Origin: Aliiroseovarius sp. Z3
GTDB taxonomy: Bacteria > Pseudomonadota > Alphaproteobacteria > Rhodobacterales > Rhodobacteraceae
DNA length: 64,000 nucleotides
Direction: 5' to 3'
Assembly: GCF_029105185.1 (NCBI RefSeq)
Contig: NZ_JAFMZK010000001.1
Span: 1-64,000 of the forward strand
The notes beneath the pieces were generated by a model. That model was not told the DNA's origin and made no database searches. It worked only from the letters and a program-made list of their open reading frames with translations. The translations under genes and the position numbers were made by a program. Shown piece by piece: positions 1-8,378 of the stretch (position 1 is the stretch's first letter; every line of letters starts with the position of its first letter).

Positions 1-54
1 AACCTACGACCAATTGATTAACAGTCAACTGCTCTACCGCTGAGCTACGCCGGA
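1..54 (-). tRNA. tRNA-Asn (GTT), 3' end cut by window
   Basis: Read on the minus strand the sequence begins TCCGGCG, continues with GTAGCTCAG (D-arm), and has the anticodon arm TTGAC-TGTTAAT-CAA, giving anticodon GTT. The variable region and start of the T-arm are present; the rest lies off the left edge. The anticodon is read directly, so the Asn assignment is firm. Confidence 0.9.
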
Positions 55-112
55 ACACGAGGGGCGATATAGCAAGTGCGATTCAGGCCCGCAAGAGGAA
101 TTAGTGTTTTTT

Positions 113-1036
113 TCAACCGATCCTGCGAAAATCTGCATGCGCCTCAAGTTGCGGTTCTGCGACGACGATTTTGCGGGTCACGAGGTCGATCAAATGGGCG
201 AACACATTGCGTTCCGCGGCGGGGATCAGGGCCGGGGGCGTGTCGGTGTAAATGGTGCGGGTCAGGGCCGAAACGGTGGTTGGGCGGCCATCGGCCAGCG
301 TGGCCAGCAGGTCGGCTTCACGCGATTGGCGATGGGCGATCAACCACGCCATGCGGGCGGCGGGGTCGGTGATGGCGGCCCCATGGGCCGGGAAATAGAT
401 GCGATCCGCGCGCGCAGCGAGTTTTGCACAGGACGCCATGAAAGCCGTCAGATCTCCATCCGGCGGTGAGACCAATGAGCTGGCCCAACCCATCACGTGA
501 TCTCCTGTAAAAACAGCGCCCTGCCACGCAAAGCTCAGGTGGTTGGCAAAGTGGCCGGGTGTCCAAATGGCTTCGATGTCCAAGCCGCCAGCCCGGAGGA
601 TTTCGCCGTCGGAAATCCTGACGTCAGGGCGAAATCCTGCGTCAACGCCTTCGCCCCCGGATGACAGGCCGCGCGCGACCAAGTCCCGCATGACCTCGCT
701 GCGCCCGGCTTGTGCGTCGCCATAGGCCATGATGGGGGCGCCGGTTGCTTCAGACAGTGGGCGCGCCAGTGGGGAATGGTCCAGGTGAGAATGGGTCACA
801 AGAATCTGTGTGACCCGCTCGCCGCGCTGAAGACCGGAAAGCAGCGCGTCCATATGCACAGGGTCGGCGGGACCGGGATCAATCACCGCCACGTCGCCTT
901 CGCCCAGAACAAATGTGTTCGTGCCCCAATAGGTCATCGGCGACGGGTTGGGCGCGATGATGCGACGAATGCCGGGTTCCAGCGGGGTCATTACCCCGGC
1001 GGGTGGGCGGTCTGACGGGTTGTTCCGGTTTGCCAC
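113..1036 (-). CDS. MBL-fold metallo-hydrolase (LACTB2-like)
   Basis: A 307-residue metallo-beta-lactamase-fold hydrolase. The zinc motif THSHLDH (HxHxDH) is at about residues 81-87, followed by the later ligands in the TPGHFANH and GDHV segments and the FPAHG segment. The C-terminal part resembles the winged-helix tail of LACTB2-like proteins, a family that includes endoribonucleases and other hydrolases; the substrate cannot be read from sequence. I chose the GTG at 1036 because GGAGG lies 4 nt upstream and the next residues match relatives as I recall them; a longer reading to 1114 exists but lacks a clear ribosome site. It is divergent from the histidine kinase gene, with about 90 bp between them. 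Confidence 0.8.
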   Translation of the reverse strand: MANRNNPSDRPPAGVMTPLEPGIRRIIAPNPSPMTYWGTNTFVLGEGDVAVIDPGPADPVHMDALLSGLQRGERVTQILVTHSHLDHSPLARPLSEATGAPIMAYGDAQAGRSEVMRDLVARGLSSGGEGVDAGFRPDVRISDGEILRAGGLDIEAIWTPGHFANHLSFAWQGAVFTGDHVMGWASSLVSPPDGDLTAFMASCAKLAARADRIYFPAHGAAITDPAARMAWLIAHRQSREADLLATLADGRPTTVSALTRTIYTDTPPALIPAAERNVFAHLIDLVTRKIVVAEPQLEAHADFRRIG

Positions 1037-1125
1037 GGGGCCTCCGTATGTCGCGAATCCTCGTCGACAGTAACCCCGCACTGTCGCCGCTTGGCAAGCA
1101 GGGCGCTGCGTCATAGGGTCTGGCC

Positions 1126-2469
1126 ATGGTTCAACTGCCCAAGAACAGGTTTCTCGATTTCGGCTGGCTGAAGCAATTCATGCCGCGCGGGCTGTATGGG
1201 CGTGCGGCGATGATCCTGATCGTGCCGATCGTGACCTTGCAACTTGTCGTCTCGGTCGTGTTCATCCAGCGGCATTTCAACCGGATCACGGTGCAGATGA
1301 CCAATGCCGTTGTGCTGGAGCTGGACTATCTGTTGTCCGAGGTGAACACGGCCGCAACACCGCGTGCGGCGCGTCAAAGCGTAGAGAGGGTGATCCAACC
1401 ACTGGCGATGTGGATCGAACTTCCGGGCGCTCCGGTGGACACGGCGATCCGGCTGACGGACCTGACCGGGCCGAGGGTCGCGCGCACCTTGCATGCGGGG
1501 CTGCCAAATCTGACCGGGGTCGATCTGGCATCGGAACGCGCCGGGGTGATTGTTGGCGTCATCACCAATCACGGCCCGATTCGGGTGGGGTTTTCGCGGG
1601 ATCGGGTGTCAGCGTCGAACCCGCACCAGTTGTTGGTATTGATGTTGGCGACCGGCATTCTGATGACGCTGATCGCCTATCTTTTCCTGCGCAACCAACT
1701 GCGACCGATCCGGCAGCTTGCCAAGGCGGCGGAAGCCTTCGGCAAGGGGCAGGTGGTGCCCTACAAACTGGCGGGGGCAACAGAAGTACGGTCGGCTGGC
1801 AAGGCATTTCTGGACATGCGATCACGTATCGAGCGGCAGATCGAACAGCGTACGTTGATGCTGTCGGGTGTCAGCCATGACCTTCGCACGCCTTTGACCC
1901 GGCTTCGGTTGGGGTTGGCAATGATCGACGATGACAGTCGCGATGATCTGGAGCGTGATGTCGAAGACATGGAACGTCTGGTGGACCGATTCCTGAGTTT
2001 CGCACGCTCGGACGCATTGGAGGACGACCCAGAACCGGTCGATCTGGCAAGCCTGACCCGACATCTGGCCGACAACGCCGCGCGGGCCGGTCAGAATGTC
2101 GTGCTGGGCGAAGTGGCCGATCCCGGCCCGTATCCCGTGCGCCGTGCCGCATTGGAACGGGCGTTGGAGAATCTGCTGGGCAATGCCACACGCTATGGTT
2201 CGCTGGTGCGCTTGTCGCTTGTGACGGGGCGCGGGGACTTGCGCTTCGTGGTCGAAGATGACGGGCCTGGTATCCCACCTGATGCGCGCGAAGAAGCCCT
2301 GAAACCCTTTGCCCGCTTGGACAAGGCCCGCAATCAGGACAAGGGATCAGGCGTCGGGTTGGGGTTGGCCATTGCCAGCGATATCGCTCGCGGCCATGGT
2401 GGCCACCTGCGGTTGGGCGACAGCGCCGATCTGGGCGGATTGAAGGTCGAGTTCGTATTGCCGCGATAG
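1126..2469 (+). CDS. EnvZ-like sensor histidine kinase
   Basis: A 447-residue membrane sensor kinase. A hydrophobic segment at about residues 27-47, a periplasmic stretch and a second membrane segment at about 168-187 are followed by a HAMP linker, then the H-box SHDLRTPLTR with phosphoacceptor His251. The N-box (ENLLGNATRYG), G1 (DDGPGIP) and G2 (GVGLGLAI) mark the ATP-binding domain. The H-box form is that of EnvZ-type OmpR-partner kinases. No response regulator gene lies on either side, so the partner is encoded elsewhere or the kinase is orphan at this locus. The periplasmic signal is unknown. Confidence 0.85.
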   Translation: MVQLPKNRFLDFGWLKQFMPRGLYGRAAMILIVPIVTLQLVVSVVFIQRHFNRITVQMTNAVVLELDYLLSEVNTAATPRAARQSVERVIQPLAMWIELPGAPVDTAIRLTDLTGPRVARTLHAGLPNLTGVDLASERAGVIVGVITNHGPIRVGFSRDRVSASNPHQLLVLMLATGILMTLIAYLFLRNQLRPIRQLAKAAEAFGKGQVVPYKLAGATEVRSAGKAFLDMRSRIERQIEQRTLMLSGVSHDLRTPLTRLRLGLAMIDDDSRDDLERDVEDMERLVDRFLSFARSDALEDDPEPVDLASLTRHLADNAARAGQNVVLGEVADPGPYPVRRAALERALENLLGNATRYGSLVRLSLVTGRGDLRFVVEDDGPGIPPDAREEALKPFARLDKARNQDKGSGVGLGLAIASDIARGHGGHLRLGDSADLGGLKVEFVLPR

Positions 2470-2569
2470 GCGGAGGATGGCGCTTTGGTGTTGGGCGCGG
2501 GGAACAGCCGCCTTTGATCTTGACGGCGGAGGTTTTAGGATCTCATCGGTGATCAGTTGGGGGAGGCCA

Positions 2570-2803
2570 ATGATCAGAACGATCTTCTTTCTGGTGTTCC
2601 TTGGGCTGTCAGTCGCGTTTGGATACGTTTACTACGCGCAATATTTCAAATGGCGAGACTGTTTCAATGAACAGGGTCGGTGTTTCGATGCTGACGCGGG
2701 TGTCGTGTATCTGGAGCAATCGGGCGCGATCTGGCTGACGCTCGCCCTGCTGGCCTTGGGGGCTGCCCTGTATCAAGCCTGGAGGTTACGTGATGTAACC
2801 TGA
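2570..2803 (+). CDS. Small two-helix membrane protein, unknown function
   Basis: A 77-residue protein starting MIRTIFFLVFLGL, with a GGGGGAGG ribosome site just upstream of the ATG. The longer reading frame from 2477 has no such site and a non-hydrophobic start, so I reject it. There is a membrane helix at about residues 3-22, a short hydrophilic segment with two cysteines (RDCFNEQGRCFD), and a second helix at about 51-70. This suggests a small inner-membrane protein with a possible disulfide in the outer loop. It follows the kinase gene by about 100 bp on the same strand. I do not recognise a named family. Confidence 0.6.
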   Translation: MIRTIFFLVFLGLSVAFGYVYYAQYFKWRDCFNEQGRCFDADAGVVYLEQSGAIWLTLALLALGAALYQAWRLRDVT

Positions 2804-2823
2804 TCGCCGGGGCGGTCGTGGGG

Positions 2824-3153
2824 TCAACCTGGTCCGCTGGCGAGGTCGCGGGTCGAAACCTCTGCGAGGGTGTCCATTTTCTTTGCCAGCTTAACATCAA
2901 GATTGGTCACACCGTTGGCATCATGTGTCGCCAAGGTGACGTCGACAGTTTGATACACGTTGAGCCATTCCGGGTGATGGTTCCACTTTTCGCACCAAAT
3001 CGCCACGCGGGACATCCAACCCCAAGCCTCTATAAAATTGGGGAAGATGTATATTTTTCGGATCGCATCACGGTCCGGGACCGCTTCCCACCCGGCTTCT
3101 GCTAAAGGGATGAGATGCTCCCGACGCTCTTCAGGTGTCAATTTGTCAGCCAT
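2824..3153 (-). CDS. phhB: 4a-hydroxytetrahydrobiopterin dehydratase (PCD/DCoH)
   Basis: A 109-residue pterin-4a-carbinolamine dehydratase. The family signature is present: WNHHPEWLNVY supplies the paired histidines of the active site, followed by VDVTLATHD. Length matches the family (about 95-120). The enzyme dehydrates 4a-hydroxytetrahydropterin made by phenylalanine hydroxylase. No aromatic hydroxylase is in the window, so its partner here is not visible; in many alphaproteobacteria such genes are solitary. It converges on the small membrane protein gene with about 20 bp between stops. Confidence 0.88.
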   Translation of the reverse strand: MADKLTPEERREHLIPLAEAGWEAVPDRDAIRKIYIFPNFIEAWGWMSRVAIWCEKWNHHPEWLNVYQTVDVTLATHDANGVTNLDVKLAKKMDTLAEVSTRDLASGPG

Positions 3154-3301
3154 TTCAGCTTACCTCCACGACAATGAGTATAACCTGCCGAACGGCCAAC
3201 GGAAATCAGTGTCCGCCCCCACACTGGCATCACGCATGCGCAGCCGATCAACTTAGAATGCAGAGAAGCCGGATGCCGCCTGAACGTGCCATCAGGTGAC
3301 G

Positions 3302-3377
3302 TGGTAGGCCCGGAGGGATTCGAACCCCCAACCAAAGCGTTATGAGCGCTCTGCTCTAACCGTTGAGCTACAGGCCC
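3302..3377 (-). tRNA. tRNA with CAT anticodon (Met elongator or Ile2)
   Basis: On the minus strand the 76-nt sequence starts GGGCCTG and ends GGGCCTACCA, with CCA encoded. The D-arm is GTAGCTCAACGGTTAGAGC, the anticodon arm is GAGCG-CTCATAA-CGCTT (anticodon CAT), and the T-arm contains GGTTCGAATCC. It is not the initiator, whose features differ. CAT can mean elongator Met or the lysidine-modified Ile2 tRNA; the AGAGCAG...CTCATAA...CGCTT pattern resembles the E. coli Ile2 type, but I cannot decide from sequence alone. Confidence 0.85.
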
Positions 3378-3501
3378 ACTGTATCCTCCGGTGGCGCCCT
3401 TGCTAGCAAACTGGCGCGCGGCGTCAAGCGAGGCGTGGACTCTTTGCCCCCCTTAAGCTATCGCAAGCGCAGTTTTTTATGCAGGTCAATCGGGGGACCA
3501 G

Positions 3502-4551
3502 ATGAGCGACGCATCAAAGGGCATCACCTATGCCGACGCAGGCGTGGATATTGACGCGGGCAACGCGCTGGTTGAACGGATCAAACCCGCCGCCAAGCGC
3601 ACCAATCGTCCGGGCGTGATGGCCGGGCTGGGCGGCTTCGGCGCGCTGTTTGACCTGAAAGGCGCGGGGTTCAAAGACCCGGTTCTGGTATCGGCCACCG
3701 ATGGTGTCGGCACCAAACTGCGCATCGCGATTGACACGGGCAATGTGGACACGATCGGCATCGACCTTGTGGCGATGTGCGTGAATGACTTGGTGTGTCA
3801 GGGCGCGGAACCTTTGTTCTTCCTTGATTATTTCGCGACCGGCCGGTTGGAAACCGACAAGGCCGCACGGATCATTGAAGGCATCGCGAAAGGTTGCGAA
3901 CTGTCAGGCTGTGCCCTGATCGGTGGTGAAACGGCCGAGATGCCGGGCATGTATGATGATGGCGATTTCGATCTTGCCGGATTTTCGGTCGGCGCGATGG
4001 AGCGCGGTGAAGACCTGCCCAAGGGCGTCAAAGAGGGTGACGTGCTGCTGGGTCTGGCGTCCGACGGGGTGCATTCCAACGGCTATTCGCTGGTGCGCAA
4101 ACTGGTTGAGGTTTCGGGGCTTGGTTGGGAGGCTGACTGCCCTTGGGATGCGCGGATCACATTGGGCGAGGCGCTTCTGGCGCCGACCCGTCTTTACGTG
4201 CGTCAGGTGCTGGAAGCCGTGCGGGCAGGGGGCGTTCATGCGCTGGCCCATATCACCGGCGGTGGCTTGACCGAAAACCTGCCACGGGTGCTGCCCGATG
4301 GGCTGGGCGCATTGGTCGATCTGGACGCGTGGGATCTGCCGCCGGTGTTCAAATGGCTGGCAGAGACCGGCGGGATGGATCAGGCCGAGCTGCTCAAGAC
4401 GTTCAATTCCGGCCAAGGCATGGTGTTGGTTGTTGATGCGCCGCAAGCCGCGGCTCTGACCGAACGCCTGACAAATGCTGGCGAGCGTGTCACCCAATTG
4501 GGGCGCATCCAAGCAGGTCAGGGCGTCAGCTATCTTGGGTCGCTTCTGTGA
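3502..4551 (+). CDS. purM: Phosphoribosylformylglycinamidine cyclo-ligase (AIR synthetase)
   Basis: A 349-residue PurM, cytosolic, converting FGAM to AIR with ATP in step 5 of de novo purine synthesis. The N-terminal region carries the family's glycine-rich and substrate segments ([32 protein letters not shown]), the middle has GGETAEMPG and [14 protein letters not shown], and the C-terminal half has [16 protein letters not shown] and FNSGQGM. Length is normal. It overlaps the following purN start by 4 nt, so the two are translationally coupled. The preceding 124 bp hold the tRNA 5' flank and a short A/T-rich leader. Confidence 0.97.
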   Translation: MSDASKGITYADAGVDIDAGNALVERIKPAAKRTNRPGVMAGLGGFGALFDLKGAGFKDPVLVSATDGVGTKLRIAIDTGNVDTIGIDLVAMCVNDLVCQGAEPLFFLDYFATGRLETDKAARIIEGIAKGCELSGCALIGGETAEMPGMYDDGDFDLAGFSVGAMERGEDLPKGVKEGDVLLGLASDGVHSNGYSLVRKLVEVSGLGWEADCPWDARITLGEALLAPTRLYVRQVLEAVRAGGVHALAHITGGGLTENLPRVLPDGLGALVDLDAWDLPPVFKWLAETGGMDQAELLKTFNSGQGMVLVVDAPQAAALTERLTNAGERVTQLGRIQAGQGVSYLGSLL

Positions 4552-5159
4552 CAGGCGCAGGCGGGGCGCATAAGCGGGTCGCCATCCTGATTTCAGGCAG
4601 CGGCTCGAATATGGTGACGCTGGCAGACAGCATGACCGGCGACCACCCGGCGCGGCCTTGTCTTGTCCTGTCCAACGTGCCGACCGCAGGTGGGTTGGAC
4701 AAAGCCCGCGCGCTTGGTATTCCCACCGCAATCGTGGACCACCACGACTTCAAGGGCGACCGTGCCGGGTTCGAAGCCGCGCTAAATGACGCCTTGGAAC
4801 GGGCGCACCCGGATATCATCTGTCTGGCCGGGTTCATGCGCATTCTGACCGAAGGGTTCACCGCCAGATGGTCGGGGCGTTGTCTGAACATCCACCCGTC
4901 GCTTTTGCCGAAATACAAGGGGCTTCACACCCATCAGCGCGCAATTGATGCCGGTGACGAAGAGGCTGGCTGTTCGGTGCACGAGGTCACAGCGGAACTG
5001 GATGGCGGCCCGATCCTTGGGCAGGCGCGTGTTCCCATTGAAGCGGGTGACACCGCCGACAGTCTGGCCGCGCGGGTGTTGGTGCAGGAACACCTGCTTT
5101 ATCCCGCTGTGCTGCGCCGTTTCGCATGTGAGGATCGCACACCGCTTTTCCTGCCCTGA
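4548..5159 (+). CDS. purN: Phosphoribosylglycinamide formyltransferase (GAR transformylase)
   Basis: A 203-residue PurN that transfers a formyl group from 10-formyl-THF to GAR (purine step 3). The nucleotide-binding start ISGSGSNM, the catalytic-region [21 protein letters not shown] (Asn and His) and [16 protein letters not shown] (Asp) are all present. The start is a GTG that overlaps the purM stop (GTGA), typical of coupling. Length and motifs are complete, so the enzyme should be functional. Confidence 0.96.
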   Translation: MTGAGGAHKRVAILISGSGSNMVTLADSMTGDHPARPCLVLSNVPTAGGLDKARALGIPTAIVDHHDFKGDRAGFEAALNDALERAHPDIICLAGFMRILTEGFTARWSGRCLNIHPSLLPKYKGLHTHQRAIDAGDEEAGCSVHEVTAELDGGPILGQARVPIEAGDTADSLAARVLVQEHLLYPAVLRRFACEDRTPLFLP

Positions 5160-5255
5160 TATGCCTGTTTCGTCCAAGGCTTCCCTTTTTCATGGTTTCC
5201 CCTTAAACCCGTCAGAATGCCTGAAGGCCCACGGAAACGAGCAGAAAGACCCTGT

Positions 5256-6416
5256 ATGATCACGATTACCACGACCGAGGCGCTGGCCGAGTTCTGCACC
5301 CGCGCCGCAACACATCCTTACGTCACGGTCGATACGGAGTTTTTACGCGAGCGCACCTATTATTCCAAACTCTGCCTTGTGCAACTGGCCGTGCCCGGCG
5401 ACGCGGATGAAGACGCGGTGCTGGTGGATCCACTGGTCGAGGGGTTGTCGCTGGAGCCGCTCTATGACCTGTTTCGCGATGAGAATGTGGTCAAAGTCTT
5501 TCACGCCGCCCGGCAGGATCTGGAGATCTTTTTTGTCGAGGCTGGCGTCTTTCCGAAGCCCTTGTTCGACACGCAGGTGGCCGCGATGGTTTGCGGTTTC
5601 GGCGATCAGGCAGGATACGAGACGCTGGTGCGCAAGATTGCCCGCGCGCAGATGGACAAATCCAGCCGCTTTACCGACTGGTCACGCCGTCCGCTGACTG
5701 ACGCGCAAAAGAAATATGCCATCGGGGACGTCACGCACCTGCGCCAGATTTACGAATTCCTGGCCGCCGAGTTGAAAAAAAGCGGTCGCGGTGCGTGGGT
5801 TGAGGAAGAACTTGCGATCCTGACCGATCCCGCGACCTATACAATCCACCCCGAAGACGCATGGATGCGTCTGAAAACACGCACGAACTCATCGCGCTTT
5901 CTGGGTGTCGCCAAGGAGCTTGCCCGGTTTCGCGAAGCCTATGCCCAGTCGCGCAACATCCCCCGCAACCGGGTGATGAAGGATGACGCGCTGCTTGAAC
6001 TGGCGTCGACCAAACCCCGCAACATGCAGGATTTGGGCCGGTCGCGTCTGCTGCTGCGCGAGGCCCGAAAAGGTGAGATTGCCGAGGGTATCCTGCATGC
6101 CGTCACCGCCGGCGTTGAGATGGCGCAGGAAGACCTGCCCAAAGCGCCCGACAAATCCCGCGACAAGCTGCAAGTGAACCCGGCGCTGGCCGATCTTTTG
6201 CGTGTCTTGTTGAAGGCGCGTTGCGAACAGGAAAAGGTGGCGCAGAAGCTTATTGCGTCTGCATCTGATCTTGACGCCCTGGCGGCAGGAAAACGCGATG
6301 TGCAAGCCCTGCGCGGCTGGCGGGCCGAAGTGTTTGGAAATGATGCGCTGCGACTGTGCGAAGGCAAGTTGGCACTGGCCGCCAAAGGGCAACGGGTCGC
6401 GGTTTTCGAGGTTTGA
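5256..6416 (+). CDS. rnd: Ribonuclease D
   Basis: A 386-residue 3'-5' exoribonuclease for tRNA 3' trimming. The DEDDy exonuclease motifs are visible: VDTEFLRERTYYSKLCLVQ (Exo I, D and E), VFHAARQDLEIFF (Exo II, D) and YAIGDVTHLRQIYEFL (Exo III, Y and D). HRDC-type helical repeats follow. I start it at the ATG at 5256 (MITITTTEAL); the frame runs 13 codons further upstream, but relatives begin near this methionine. The ribosome site is weak. It stands alone after purN. Confidence 0.93.
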   Translation: MITITTTEALAEFCTRAATHPYVTVDTEFLRERTYYSKLCLVQLAVPGDADEDAVLVDPLVEGLSLEPLYDLFRDENVVKVFHAARQDLEIFFVEAGVFPKPLFDTQVAAMVCGFGDQAGYETLVRKIARAQMDKSSRFTDWSRRPLTDAQKKYAIGDVTHLRQIYEFLAAELKKSGRGAWVEEELAILTDPATYTIHPEDAWMRLKTRTNSSRFLGVAKELARFREAYAQSRNIPRNRVMKDDALLELASTKPRNMQDLGRSRLLLREARKGEIAEGILHAVTAGVEMAQEDLPKAPDKSRDKLQVNPALADLLRVLLKARCEQEKVAQKLIASASDLDALAAGKRDVQALRGWRAEVFGNDALRLCEGKLALAAKGQRVAVFEV

Positions 6417-6444
6417 TAAAGGGCGCGGTCTGAACGGGCCGGGC

Positions 6445-6924
6445 CTAGCGACTGGACGATCTGCTGTTCCGTTCGCCCACCACGCGGATCGTGCGCACCC
6501 CTTGCAGCTTGGTGTTTGACACGAATTGCCCCACCAACACCTCTCGCTGTTTTGGGCGACCGGATATCGTGTGATAGGGCGGTTCACTGATGCGGAACAT
6601 ATAGGTCAGAACGCCGTCGACAGGGCGTTCGAAATTCTCGGGCACAAGTTGCGCATCCCAATAGCCTAGACGTGGCGGCAGGCCCTTGGCACGGATGATC
6701 GCACCACCGGTGCTGCGCAGCACTTGCACTTCCACAACCTCTGACACCAATCCGCGAAATTCCTGATCCTCAAGAAACCCGCCTTCCGGGATCACGGCCA
6801 CCTCTTTGACGCCGTCCGACCGGAACCAGTTGAAAGGGTTCAGGTTCGATGTGCTGCCACACGCGGTCAGCCCCAGTGTCAGGCTGATCATCACGGCGGG
6901 CAGGGCAATACGGCGCAGGGTCAT
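6445..6924 (-). CDS. Putative lipoprotein, unknown function
   Basis: A 159-residue exported protein. The N-terminus is a lipoprotein signal peptide with lipobox LTAC; acylated cysteine would be Cys22. The mature part starts with a GSTSNLNPFNWF segment and is a compact, basic-ended globular domain with no motif I recognise. The start at 6924 has AGGAG upstream; the longer frame to 6948 would disrupt the signal peptide. Such short NPFNWF-type lipoproteins occur in many Rhodobacterales, function unknown. It is divergent from sufE. Confidence 0.75.
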   Translation of the reverse strand: MTLRRIALPAVMISLTLGLTACGSTSNLNPFNWFRSDGVKEVAVIPEGGFLEDQEFRGLVSEVVEVQVLRSTGGAIIRAKGLPPRLGYWDAQLVPENFERPVDGVLTYMFRISEPPYHTISGRPKQREVLVGQFVSNTKLQGVRTIRVVGERNSRSSSR

Positions 6925-7063
6925 GGTCGCTCCTCTTCTTCTGACCAAAGGGTTAGCCCATGTGCAGGGTTTTGAAAAGAGAACACTGCGAACCCTGCGG
7001 GGGTCTGGACCTTTGGGGCAGATCGCCCTAACTGATGATCATCGAAGAAGAAGGACCAACCCG

Positions 7064-7474
7064 ATGGCCAGCCCCGCTTTTGAAGAGATTGTCGAGGATT
7101 TTGCGTTTCTGGACGAATGGGAAGACCGTTATGCGATGGTCATCGACATGGGCAAGGCGCTGCCGCCGATGGAGGACGCGCTGAAAGTGCCGTCAACCAA
7201 GGTGGAAGGCTGTGCCAGCCAGGTTTGGCTGCACCCGGAGATCAATGGCAACACCTATCGCTTTCACGGTGATAGCGATGCGATGATCGTGAAGGGTTTG
7301 ATCGCGGTTCTGGCGGCGCTTTACAATGATCTGCCGGTGTCCGAGGTCGGCAAGGTCGATGCCCCGGCAGAGTTGGCGCGGTTGGGGCTGAATGAACACC
7401 TGTCGTCGCAACGGTCCAACGGGCTGCGCGCGATGGTCAAGCGTATTCGGATGCAAGCCGCCGAGGCAGCCTGA
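7064..7474 (+). CDS. sufE: Cysteine desulfuration protein SufE
   Basis: A 136-residue SufE that accepts persulfide sulfur from the SufS desulfurase for Fe-S assembly. The acceptor cysteine is Cys50 in KVEGCASQVWL, the family signature, and the length matches. I use the ATG at 7064 with AAGGA upstream rather than the 86-codon upstream extension, which runs through the lipoprotein gene's promoter. No other suf genes are nearby. Its TGA stop is directly followed by the stop of the opposing DUF1638 gene with no base between them. Confidence 0.93.
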   Translation: MASPAFEEIVEDFAFLDEWEDRYAMVIDMGKALPPMEDALKVPSTKVEGCASQVWLHPEINGNTYRFHGDSDAMIVKGLIAVLAALYNDLPVSEVGKVDAPAELARLGLNEHLSSQRSNGLRAMVKRIRMQAAEAA

Positions 7475-8113
7475 TTATCCAAAGGGCTTTAGGGCCGTGG
7501 CCAGATCGCCAAACCCGGTGAATTTTCGTTCGTATTTCAGCCCGATCCGATCGGCTGCTGCTTCGGCCATGCGATCAAGCTCTGGGTTGTCGGTCTGCGC
7601 CAGATAAATCAGCCGTGTGTAGTGGCCGAAATACATATCCCGTAACTCTGGATGTCGATCCAGCCCCAGCGGTTTGATGACGAAACTGTCAAACCCGCGT
7701 GCCAGAAAATCGGTCAGGTAGAAAACATCTATTTCATCTTCGGCGCGGGCGGCAAATGCATCATTGCCCTCGAAGAAGCTGTAACAATGTGGCCCCCGGA
7801 TCATCTCGATCCCCATGTCGTCACAGATCGCGGCCAGTTCGCCACCCGTGCCGCAATCGGCATAGGCCAGGAAGATCTGGTCGAAATTCGCGCCGTGTTT
7901 CTCAACGGCGGCGCGGACGGCCGCCGGGATTTTCTCGGGTGTGTTGTGCAGGATCGCGGGCAAGCAGGTCAGGCTCATGTGGTCCCAACCGTTCAGGCGG
8001 ATCAGGGCCAGAATTTCGTTTGCCAGCGCCCCACAGGCCAGAATGAGAACCTTGGCCGAGGCATCCGTCGGTGCCAACCCGCTGCGGGTGAGTTCTTCGT
8101 CGCTTGGTTTCAT
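7475..8113 (-). CDS. DUF1638 family protein
   Basis: A 212-residue cytosolic protein of the DUF1638 family. Recognisable conserved segments are ILACGALANEI near the start, LHNTPEKIP, and YADCGTGGEL with a cysteine. Family members commonly sit beside corrinoid proteins and methyltransferases, as here (corrinoid protein 270 bp away on the same strand), which suggests a role in corrinoid methyl-transfer; no biochemical function is established to my knowledge. ATG at 8113 overlaps the 61-aa gene stop by 4 nt (ATGA), so the two are coupled. Cysteines in the conserved segments could bind metal or cofactor, an inference. Confidence 0.8.
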   Translation of the reverse strand: MKPSDEELTRSGLAPTDASAKVLILACGALANEILALIRLNGWDHMSLTCLPAILHNTPEKIPAAVRAAVEKHGANFDQIFLAYADCGTGGELAAICDDMGIEMIRGPHCYSFFEGNDAFAARAEDEIDVFYLTDFLARGFDSFVIKPLGLDRHPELRDMYFGHYTRLIYLAQTDNPELDRMAEAAADRIGLKYERKFTGFGDLATALKPFG

Positions 8114-8295
8114 GACCCGTTCCGTCCCGATAATGCCCGGATCGCAATCGACGCCAGCATGACCAACGGCAGCAATGCCATGGCCACCTGACCATCCAGC
8201 TTGCCGGAAGCGGCGGCAAGGCTGCCGACGAAAATCGTCAGGCCGCCACACAGGATCACCAGCGCGATCAGGGAAAAGAACCGTAGTTTGCTCAT
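8110..8295 (-). CDS. 61-aa two-helix membrane protein coupled to DUF1638
   Basis: A 61-residue protein with two hydrophobic helices (about residues 5-26 and 38-53) and a short basic tail (RALSGRNGS). It overlaps the DUF1638 start by 4 nt, which is strong evidence that it is a real gene and co-translated with it. It lies downstream of the corrinoid gene's terminator, so it may be transcribed by read-through or from its own promoter. Function is unknown; a small membrane partner for DUF1638 is only an inference. Confidence 0.6.
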   Translation of the reverse strand: MSKLRFFSLIALVILCGGLTIFVGSLAAASGKLDGQVAMALLPLVMLASIAIRALSGRNGS

Positions 8296-8321
8296 GCCTT
8301 CCTATCTGGGGTCTGGCGTTG

Positions 8322-8356
8322 CAAAAGAAAAGGCCCCGCCACCGAGGCAGGGCCTT
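8322..8356 (-). terminator. Rho-independent terminator after corrinoid gene
   Basis: On the minus strand, AAGGCCC-TGCC-loop-GGCG-GGGCCTT forms a stable stem followed by a T-rich run (TTTTCTTTT). It lies 20-55 nt beyond the corrinoid gene stop and ahead of the 61-aa gene, so read-through may control the amount of the small protein and DUF1638. Confidence 0.75.
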
Positions 8357-8378
8357 GTCTCAAATTCATCAGACGACC

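Noticed and set aside
6806-7063. 86-codon N-terminal extension of SufE
   Set aside because: Runs through the divergent lipoprotein gene and its promoter; SufE proteins begin at the ATG at 7064.
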